NCBI GenBank assembly: GCA_904420585.1
Contig: CAJFVX010000012.1
Coordinates: 1-64,000, forward strand
Direction: 5' to 3'
Length of the DNA: 64,000 nt
From: Candidatus Howiella intestinavium
GTDB taxonomy: Bacteria > Bacillota > Clostridia > Oscillospirales > Acutalibacteraceae
The translations under genes and the position numbers were made by a program. Of the stretch, positions 16,511 through 24,000 are shown in pieces. The first letter of the stretch is position 1. Each line of letters opens with the position of its first letter. Under the pieces are notes generated by a model. That model searched no databases. It worked only from the letters and a program-made list of their open reading frames with translations, and was not told the DNA's origin.

Positions 16511-17164
16511 ATGAAAGTGATTGTAGTGGGCGGCGGCAAGGTAGGATACTACACCGTCAAGACCTTAAGCGAAAAGGGAATCGACGTGCGGGTCATCGAG
16601 CGCAGCCGGGAGGCCTGCGACCGGATTGCCAACGAGCTGGACGTGCCGGTTATCTGTGCCGACGGCACCACGGTGGAGGCCCTGGCCCAGGCGGGCGCGG
16701 GCAAAGCCGACGCGGTCATCGCCGTCACGGGGTCGGACGAGGACAATATTGTGGCCTGTCAGATAGCCAAGCGCCGGTTTGCGGTGCAGAAGGTTATCTC
16801 CCGTTCCAACAATCCCAAAAATGTGGATATTATCAAGCGGCTGGGGGCGGATATCGCCGTCAGCAGCACCCAGATTATCACCAACCTCATCGATATGGAG
16901 GTGGATACCACCGGCCTCAAACTGCTGGCCACCCTCAACCGGGGGGAGGCGGGCATTATCGAGCTGGTGGTGCCCGACGACTGGAAGCATAACGGCCAGC
17001 CCTTGTCCGAACTGGACCTGCCCCGGGGCTGCATCATGGTGGCCGTATCCCGGGATACGGGCATGGAAATCCCCCGGGGCGATACCGTCCTGCGCCCCCG
17101 CGACCACGTGACCGCTGTGGTGGATAAGGGAAGCCGCCGGGCCTTCCAACGCATTTTTTATTGA
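16511..17164 (+). CDS. TrkA/KtrA family potassium channel regulatory subunit (second copy)
   Basis: A 217-residue protein. The RCK-N fold opens KVIVVGGGKVGYYTVKTLSE and contains the conserved VIAVTGSDEDNIVACQIAK; the TrkA-C domain (about 140-217) ends RDHVTAVVDKGSRRAF. It is clearly paralogous to the upstream gene but differs in its C-terminal domain, so the two may form a hetero-octameric ring or separate rings. It is terminated 10 bases downstream by a strong hairpin, closing the two-gene unit. Confidence 0.88.
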   Translation: MKVIVVGGGKVGYYTVKTLSEKGIDVRVIERSREACDRIANELDVPVICADGTTVEALAQAGAGKADAVIAVTGSDEDNIVACQIAKRRFAVQKVISRSNNPKNVDIIKRLGADIAVSSTQIITNLIDMEVDTTGLKLLATLNRGEAGIIELVVPDDWKHNGQPLSELDLPRGCIMVAVSRDTGMEIPRGDTVLRPRDHVTAVVDKGSRRAFQRIFY

Positions 17165-17174
17165 TGGCAAGGGG

Positions 17175-17215
17175 GCCGCGGCGGTTCCGTTTGGGGAACC
17201 TGCCGTGGCTTTTTT
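17175..17215 (+). terminator. Terminator after the trkA pair
   Basis: GCCGCGGCGGTTCC paired with GGAACCTGCCGTGGC (one bulge), followed by TTTTTT. Confidence 0.8.
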
Positions 17216-17380
17216 CCCGCCGGACGCCCAAGGCTTCCGGCGGCCCCATACAGATACAGCCGGCGCCGTCCTTTCCGGACGGCCCGGGGATAAAACAGCC
17301 GGTTACCGCGCACCGGCGGCCGCCCTTTCCGGCGGCGGAGAAAAACCAGCCGGGCGCGGCGGCGGAATGGAAGCGTAAAA

Positions 17381-18244
17381 ATGAGCGAAAAGGAACTGCG
17401 CACGGCCGAGGATCTGCTGCATCCGGCCGGTGGGCCGGATATGAGCGGCCTGCGCCCCAACGGGGAGAAGAAGCTGCTGATTGACACCGACAAGGGCCGG
17501 TACGCCCGGTATCCCATCCGCACCCATGTGGTCATGAAGGGCGACAGCCTCACCGAATTGCTGGATAAATATGTGCGCCCCTACCTGATGGAGGGCGACC
17601 AGATATTCCTCAGCGAGAAGATGGTTTCCATCAGCCAGGGCCGGGCCTTCCCCATATCCGAAATCAAGGTTTCCCGTCTGGCCAAGTTCCTGGTAAAGTT
17701 TGTGTACAAGTCCCCCTACGGCGTGGGGCTGGGCAGTCCCTGGACCATGGAGCTGGCCATCCGGGACATCGGCCGTCCCCGCATCCTGCTGGCCGCCTTC
17801 TGCGCGGCGGTGACCAAGCCCTTCGGCATCCGGGGGGTATTCTACAACATCCTGGGGCCCAAGGCCCGTTCCATCGACGGCCCGGGGGACTATGTGCTCC
17901 CCCCCTTCAATAAATACGCCAAGATGTCGCCCCTGGAGCCGGACAAGGTGGCCCGGGAGCTGACAGAATACATCGGCCACGACGTGGTGGTGCTGGACGC
18001 CAACGACTTAGGCTGCGAAATCCTGGGCAAGCCCTGTGAGAAACCCGAGCTGGAGCTGGGGCTGGTTCGGCAGATTTTCAAGGATAACCCCCTGGCCCAG
18101 TCGGCCCAGCAGACCCCCGTCTGCTTAGTCCGCAAGGTGGCCGGCGACGCCGAGGAGCCGGTCTTCCCGGCCGAGGAGCCGGCGGCCGCTGCCGACGCAG
18201 CCCAGCAGGCTGCGCAGCCCGGCGGGGAACCGGCTGCCGAATAA
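17381..18244 (+). CDS. Coenzyme F420-0:L-glutamate ligase-like (CofE-type) protein
   Basis: A 287-residue protein. The central region (about 42-250) matches the CofE/FbiB fold: YPIRTHVVMKGDSLTELLDK, GDQIFLSEKMVSISQGRAF (with the conserved SEKMVS metal/GTP site), then SIDGPGDYVLPP and VVVLDANDLGCEILG. Clostridia of this type are not known to make F420, so this is probably a diverged gamma-glutamyl ligase with another acceptor. The last 30 residues are a low-complexity Ala/Pro/Glu tail absent from classic CofE. The gene stands between the trk terminator and the sulfhydrylase gene, with 50 bases to the latter. Confidence 0.8.
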   Translation: MSEKELRTAEDLLHPAGGPDMSGLRPNGEKKLLIDTDKGRYARYPIRTHVVMKGDSLTELLDKYVRPYLMEGDQIFLSEKMVSISQGRAFPISEIKVSRLAKFLVKFVYKSPYGVGLGSPWTMELAIRDIGRPRILLAAFCAAVTKPFGIRGVFYNILGPKARSIDGPGDYVLPPFNKYAKMSPLEPDKVARELTEYIGHDVVVLDANDLGCEILGKPCEKPELELGLVRQIFKDNPLAQSAQQTPVCLVRKVAGDAEEPVFPAEEPAAAADAAQQAAQPGGEPAAE

Positions 18245-18294
18245 AGCTGCATCCCTTACCCCAAAGGATAAATACAGAAAAGGAGGCCATCGCA

Positions 18295-19566
18295 ATGCCC
18301 CATATTGACACCAAATGCGTACAGGCCGGCTGGAATCCCGGCGACGGCGAGCCCCGGGTTCTGCCCATCTACCAAAGCACGACCTTTAAATACACCGACC
18401 CCCAGAAGATGGCCGATTTGTTTGATTTCAACGCATCCGGCCACTTCTATACCCGTTTGAGCAATCCCACAGTGGCGGCTGTGGAAGAGAAGATAGCCGC
18501 CCTGGAGGGAGGCATCGGCGCCATGCTGACCTCCTCCGGCCAGGCGGCCACCACCGCCGCCATCCTGACCATCTGCCAGGCGGGGGATCATGTGGTGTCC
18601 TCCAGCGCCGTTTACGGCGGCACCTTCAACCTGCTGGAGGTGACCCTGCGCAAGCTGGGGATTGAAACCACCTTTGTGGCCCCCGACTCCACGGCGGAGC
18701 AGCTGCAGGCGGCCATCCGGCCCAACACCAAGCTGGTCTTCGGGGAGACCCTCTCCAACCCGGCCCTGGACGTGCTGGACATCGAGACCTTCGCCAAGGT
18801 GGCCCATGCCAACCGGCTGCCTTTGATGATTGACAATACCTTCCCCACCCCCATCAACTGCCGGCCCTTGGAATTTGGGGCGGATATCGTCATCCACTCC
18901 ACCTCCAAGTACCTGGACGGCCACGCCATGTCCCTGGGCGGCGTCATTGTGGACGGGGGCAGCTTCGACTGGGCGGCCTCGGGCAAGCATTCCTGCATGA
19001 CCGAGCCGGACGAATCCTACCACGGCCTTGTGTATGTGGAGAAGTTCGGCAAGGCAGCCTATATCTCCAAGGCCCGGGCCCAGATTATGCGGGATATGGG
19101 CGGCATGATGAGCCCCATGAACGCCTTCCTGCTCAACGTGGGGCTGGAGACCCTCCATCTGCGCATGCCCCGGCATGTGGAAAACGCCCGGAAGGTGGCG
19201 GCTTTCCTGCAGAATCATCCCAAGGTGGCCTGGGTGGAATATCCCGAGCTGCCGGAGAACAAATATTACCAGCTGGCGAAAAAGTATATGCCCAAGGGCA
19301 CCTGCGGGGTGGTCTCCTTCGGCGTCAAGGGCGGCAGGGCGGCTGCAGCCGACTTTATGTCCCACGTAGAGCTGGCGGCTGTGGTCACCCATGTGGCCGA
19401 CGCCCGCACCTGCCTGCTGCACCCGGCCAGCACCACCCACCGGCAGCTGTCGGATCAGCAGCTGGCCGACTGCGGCGTATCCCCCGACCTCATCCGGCTG
19501 TCGGTTGGCATTGAATACGCCGACGACATCATCGCCGATTTGGACAAGGCCCTGGCCCAGGTGTAA
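18295..19566 (+). CDS. metY: O-acetylhomoserine aminocarboxypropyltransferase (sulfhydrylase)
   Basis: A 423-residue PLP enzyme of the Cys/Met metabolism family. It condenses O-acetyl-L-homoserine with sulfide to give homocysteine. AAAAGGAGG lies before the ATG. Visible marks are RLSNPTVAAVEEKIAALEGG (PLP-dimer region), the TSSGQAA phosphate-binding turn, MIDNTFPTP (Asp to the pyridine nitrogen) and HSTSKYLDGH with the Schiff-base Lys at about residue 206. The length is typical. No SAM riboswitch or T-box is visible in the 50 bases upstream. An inverted hairpin cluster lies just after its stop codon. Confidence 0.92.
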   Translation: MPHIDTKCVQAGWNPGDGEPRVLPIYQSTTFKYTDPQKMADLFDFNASGHFYTRLSNPTVAAVEEKIAALEGGIGAMLTSSGQAATTAAILTICQAGDHVVSSSAVYGGTFNLLEVTLRKLGIETTFVAPDSTAEQLQAAIRPNTKLVFGETLSNPALDVLDIETFAKVAHANRLPLMIDNTFPTPINCRPLEFGADIVIHSTSKYLDGHAMSLGGVIVDGGSFDWAASGKHSCMTEPDESYHGLVYVEKFGKAAYISKARAQIMRDMGGMMSPMNAFLLNVGLETLHLRMPRHVENARKVAAFLQNHPKVAWVEYPELPENKYYQLAKKYMPKGTCGVVSFGVKGGRAAAADFMSHVELAAVVTHVADARTCLLHPASTTHRQLSDQQLADCGVSPDLIRLSVGIEYADDIIADLDKALAQV

Positions 19567-19584
19567 GCATTCCGGGACAAGCGG

Positions 19585-19680
19585 TAGAAGAGGGCCCCCT
19601 TCTGACATTCCCTCCTGCAAATCCCGTTTCGGCGGGGTTTGCCGCGCGCAGAAATCGACGCACATGTCGCCGGTTCCTGC
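19585..19680 (-). repeat. Dispersed three-hairpin repeat, copy 1
   Basis: Read on the minus strand: hairpin A' (19680-19648, loop ACATGTG), hairpin B' (19643-19616, arms CGGGGTTTGC-like), spacer GGGAATGTCAGAAGGGGG, hairpin C' (19604-19585). The same order and sequence recurs on the plus strand at 55423-55523. Confidence 0.75.
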
Positions 19681-19812
19681 GATTCCAATGGCTTTCATCA
19701 GGGTTTTCGAGATCCGCAGACTGTAAGGCGGCCCCCGTTTGGAATCGAGAAAGCATCAGCCGCCTTTCCGATCCCACGGGGGCCTTTTTGCAACGGGAAG
19801 GGAGGTTTCCAA

Positions 19813-20778
19813 ATGCCCATATGCAGCTTGTACGACAAAAGGGTATTGCAGCCGGGGTACCATCCGGTGCTCCAGTCCTGCTACTACCACGAATGGACCA
19901 CCCGGGACATGCAGCAGCACATGCACGACCGGATGGAGATTATGTGCGTCATCAAGGGGGAGTGCGACGTCCGGACGGGGGAGGAACAGGTGCGGCTGCT
20001 GGCCGGGGACTTTATCCTGGTGGACGCCGGCCAGCCCCATGCCCTGCGGATTGACAGCCAGCGGGGCTGCATGGTGCTGAACGTGGAATTCGTCTTCGAA
20101 GACACCGGCAGCCCGGCCCCGGACGTGGCCCTGCTCTACCGGGAATGCGCGGCCCTGCGGAGCCTGGTGGACGCCGGCCCCACCCCCTATCTCAAGGTCA
20201 AGGACAACGGGGAGATGTATCGCATCCTGTCCACGGTGGTGGACAGGGCCACCCTGTCGGACGGCTACGATTTCACAGTGGATTTATGGCTGGCCCAGAT
20301 GTTATTGTCCCTTTCCGACCTTTCGGGCGCCGGCCCCCGCAGGCAGGAGGCCGACTATGTGCAGATGGCAAAGGACTATGTGGCCCGCCATTACTACCAC
20401 GAGATTCACGTGGCCGACATCGCCCGGTTTATCCATATCCATCCGGCTTATCTGCAGCGCCTTTTCAAAAAGAACTGCGATATGTCGGTGGTGGACTACC
20501 TGACCGAGGTGCGCATGCAGAAGGCCTCCGACCTGCTGGCCCGTACCAATATGTCCATTCTGGATATCGCCAACAGCGTGGGTATCCACAGCCAGCAGTA
20601 TTTTACCCGCCTGTTCAAGAAGGTCACCGGCATGACCCCCAAGGCCCTGCGGGACAGCAGTACCGCCGACCGGCCCAACATGGACGGCCTGCCCGAGAAA
20701 AATTCCCAGCGCCGGCAGGACGGTATGCGGGAAACCCCCTATGAAATCGACAGCGACTGGCGGGATATTGAAAAGTAA
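19813..20778 (+). CDS. AraC family transcriptional regulator (first copy)
   Basis: A 321-residue protein. The start ATG at 19813 lies eight bases after GGAGG. Residues 1-150 form a cupin-type sensing domain (HMHDRMEIMCVIKGECDVRT; GDFILVDAGQPHAL). Residues about 185-290 hold the two-HTH AraC DNA-binding domain, ending in the signature SVGIHSQQYFTRLFKKVTGM. The tail of about 30 residues is charged. It sits just upstream of and co-directional with the dockerin-bearing GH36-like gene, so it probably senses a glycan product and activates that gene. TTGC(A/G)A motifs in the intergenic region are candidate binding sites. Confidence 0.92.
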   Translation: MPICSLYDKRVLQPGYHPVLQSCYYHEWTTRDMQQHMHDRMEIMCVIKGECDVRTGEEQVRLLAGDFILVDAGQPHALRIDSQRGCMVLNVEFVFEDTGSPAPDVALLYRECAALRSLVDAGPTPYLKVKDNGEMYRILSTVVDRATLSDGYDFTVDLWLAQMLLSLSDLSGAGPRRQEADYVQMAKDYVARHYYHEIHVADIARFIHIHPAYLQRLFKKNCDMSVVDYLTEVRMQKASDLLARTNMSILDIANSVGIHSQQYFTRLFKKVTGMTPKALRDSSTADRPNMDGLPEKNSQRRQDGMRETPYEIDSDWRDIEK

Positions 20779-20803
20779 AGGTTGGAAATAAGCAATCCAG
20801 ATA

Positions 20804-20831
20804 TTGCGAATGGGAAACCATTTCGTATAAT
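20804..20831 (+). promoter_or_regulatory. Candidate promoter inside the araC-GH gap
   Basis: TTGCGA (20804-20809), 16-base spacer, TATAAT (20826-20831). A terminator-like hairpin sits only 33 bases downstream, so transcripts would be about 65 bases or read through. Confidence 0.45.
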
Positions 20832-20863
20832 ACGCAAGGTGTGCATTGCAAATAGGAATATAG

Positions 20864-20902
20864 ACTTCCGGGATTTGTACACAGAAATCCCGGAAGTTTT
20901 TT
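20864..20902 (+). terminator. Terminator between the araC gene and the GH gene
   Basis: ACTTCCGGGATTT paired with AAATCCCGGAAGT around a short loop, followed by TTTTTT. It separates the two genes. Confidence 0.85.
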
Positions 20903-20941
20903 GCGTAATTGGCTGAATTTAACAGGCTTCGGCTATATAGG

Positions 20942-21014
20942 TTGCGATTGTGCAAAAAATATGGGGCGCTTATTTGCAATTTTGTAAAAGCCGATTGTCC
21001 AGGTCTGCTATAAT
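20942..21014 (+). promoter_or_regulatory. Regulated promoter region of the GH36-like gene
   Basis: TATAAT at 21009-21014 has no recognisable -35 box at the right spacing. Two TTGC(G/A)A motifs (20942-20947 and 20974-20979) lie 32 bases apart just upstream; related motifs are at 20804 and 20846. This is the usual picture of an AraC-activated promoter. Confidence 0.45.
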
Positions 21015-21044
21015 GGGGATAATCTAACATAGGAGGTTATAGGC

Positions 21045-24000
21045 ATGCAACATAGGAAAAAGCGTATGCACCGGGCCATAGCATGGGCCCTGGCTGCGGC
21101 TTTGGGGCTCTCCTGCTTCGGCGGGCTGCCGGCTGTCGCTGCGGATACGTCTGTATCTGCGGCGGAGGGGCAGGTCACCGGCGGGGAAGCGGCTGTCATC
21201 CGGGAGGACGGGGACAGCTGGACCCTGGAGAACCAGGCCGTCCGTTTAGGCCTTGCCTTTACGGATGGAAGCCTGCGCATGACCAGCTTTTACAACAAGG
21301 CCGCTGAGCGCGAATACCTGACGGCCGACGACGAGACCAACTACCTTTTCTCCTACGACTGGGCGGGGTATGAAAACGGCAGCGGGGCGGTGGAAGCCTC
21401 CAAGCAGACCGTCTCTTCCGCCGACGGGAAGTGGGAAATGGTGGGTTCCCCCACGGTGGAGGATGTCACCACCCGCAACTACGATTTGGACACCCTGGAG
21501 CTGGGCCAGTCCCTGGAGATTGTGCTGCAGCACGCCACGGCCGGCATGCAGGTAACCCTGCAGTTTGAGATTTACAACGGCGTGGGCGGTATCCATTACC
21601 AGACCTTCATCAAGAATACCGGCGCGGAGAAAATGGTGATTACCGAGTCGGACGTCATCTCTCTGAACATGCCCAATGACGCCCACTATCTCCACTACAT
21701 CAACGCCCGTTCCAGCAGCTCGGGCGGGGCGGAGAACGCCACCTGGAAGACCACCACGGGCAGCCTCAACTTCGAAAACAAGGCGGGCAACCTCAACGGC
21801 CGCAACGCTTTGTGCGTCTACGAGTCGGGGGACGGCTGGTGGATGATGCCCGAGACCAACTGGCGCACCCAGATAGGGCCGGAAAATTACGGGGACACCC
21901 CCAGCAAGACCAACACCAACCCGGAATTCGCCTCCATCTCCTGCTGGGACACCGATTCCACCCAGCAGGTCATGGTGCGCACCCATCCCGAAAGCGTCCA
22001 GCTGACCCTCAAGCCGGATGAGGAATACCAGTACATCGGCGTCAACCTGACGGCCTTCAAGGGGGACGTGGTGGACGGCAAAATGGCGGCGGAGGAGCAT
22101 TTCCGCCTGCGCTACAAGTACCACGACACCACCACCATCCTGAACACCAACGACTGGGATTACAATTCCAAGAGCACCTTTGAGTATATGCGGGACGTCA
22201 TCATTCCCCAGGCGGTCAAGGCCAATGTGGATATGGTCATGATTGACGACCTTTGGAATGTCAACCGGGACAGCATCGAAGCGGTGCCCAAGTTCAAGAG
22301 CCTTTCCGAGCTGGGCCAGATGATTCGGGACAACGGCAAGATGTTCGGCATCTGGTACTCCTTAACCGGCGACGGCCACAACAAGGGCCGCGACCTGGCC
22401 GACCCGGATCAGTGGTACGGCAACGAGAAAGAGGGAATCACCGGCAAGAAGGAGCTGATTGAGACCCTCATCAACGAATACAAGATGGATCACCAGATGA
22501 TCGACCTGACCGAGTTCTGGCAGAACACCCAGGAGACCGACTACTCCTCCCCCTGCGACAACGTCTACCGCAAGAACACCAACGTCAACAACTGGCTCAA
22601 CGAGCTGGTGGCGGAATACCCCAATTACCTTGTGAAGCTGACCAATGAGGTGGACGTATACCCCACCCAGGGCAACCGGGCCACCGGCCTGCTGCACATG
22701 ACGGACAACGGCTGGGTGGTACATAACGCCGGTCTGTCGGGCGGTATGGCGGCCATGGTGAACTCCTTCGGCTACCTGCCTTTGAACTCCACCTACTCCA
22801 GCGGCGCCGTGGACGGCACCATGAACCAGTATTACCATTATATGTTCGCCCGCAACGTCAAGCTGAACACCGACCCCGGCGGCCCCACCTGGACCGACCA
22901 CGGCGTGCAGCTCATGGCCACCTTCAACGACTGGCGCAAGGGCGCGCGCATCAAGGAACTTACCGACAATGTGGTCACCCGCCCCTGCTATCTGGGCGAG
23001 GGCTGGGACTCCAATGACGGGGCTGACTGGATTTCTAACGGCGTCAACGGGCCTTACGCCTGGATGTATACCGATGCCGACCGCTCCCGGGCCCTCATGC
23101 TGGCCACCTCCTACAACGGGAATTCCTCGGTGCAGTTTACCGCCGATACCCGCTGGCTGGATGCGGATAAGAACTATCTGGTAGCCGACGTGACGCTGGA
23201 CGATACCGGCAGCTTTACCTACGCCTACAAGGGCCTGTACTCCGGCGCCCAGCTGACCGAAGAGGGCTTCTTAGTAGATCTGTCCGAAAGCACCTCGGGC
23301 GGCAAGGCCTACTGGTTCGAGGCCGTGGGCGAGGACACCATGCAGGTGGTGTATGCCGACGAGAAGATTGAAACCTATGAATCCTCCGTCTCCGGCGACG
23401 TCATGACCGTAAAGGTCACCGGCCAGCCGGATACCATGGGCACGGTCATCGTGGCCAATTCTGCGGAAAATACCGGCCGGGTGGTTTCCATCCAGCTGGA
23501 CGAGAACGGGGAGGCCACCCTGGAAATCCCCGCCGACAAGCTGTACGCCCCCCAGGGCGGCCAGGCCGGCCTGGGCCGGGCTACCCGGGTGGAGTTTGAA
23601 GGCTGGTATAAAAACGGCGAAATCCAGTCCTCTCCCGGCGTGGTGGTCAACGCCACCGCCGGCGATGACAGCGGCAGCGTAGGCGCCAGCGGCAACGACT
23701 ACCGGACGGTGACCTTCCAGAACGCCGGCGACTGGGTGGGCGGCACCCTGTCCATTCCCACCCCCGGAAAGTATCAGGTGACGGTCGCCTTTAAGAGCAA
23801 CGAAAAGACCGGTCTGTCGGGCATCGGCACCGGCGACGAACCCATCGGCGACGTGGTGGATATGTCCGACGCCGGCATCTACGCGGTCAACCGGATTTTC
23901 ACCCAGTCGATAGAGGTGGAATTCGCCGAAGCCGGGGACCAGCTGATTAAGATTTTCTGCATGGGCAAGGGCTCCAACAGCTCTTCCAGTTTGTCTTTAC

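Noticed and set aside
17216-17380. Possible short gene upstream of the CofE-like protein
   Set aside because: Open stretch is Pro/Arg-rich shadow, with no ribosome site and no similarity I recognise.
18256-19698. 480-residue minus-strand open frame over metY
   Set aside because: Shadow of a well-conserved PLP enzyme; composition is typical of reverse-frame translation.
20995-21014. TTGTCC with TATAAT upstream of the GH36-like gene as a normal promoter
   Set aside because: Spacing is only eight bases, too short for a sigma-A promoter; the -10 probably depends on an activator.
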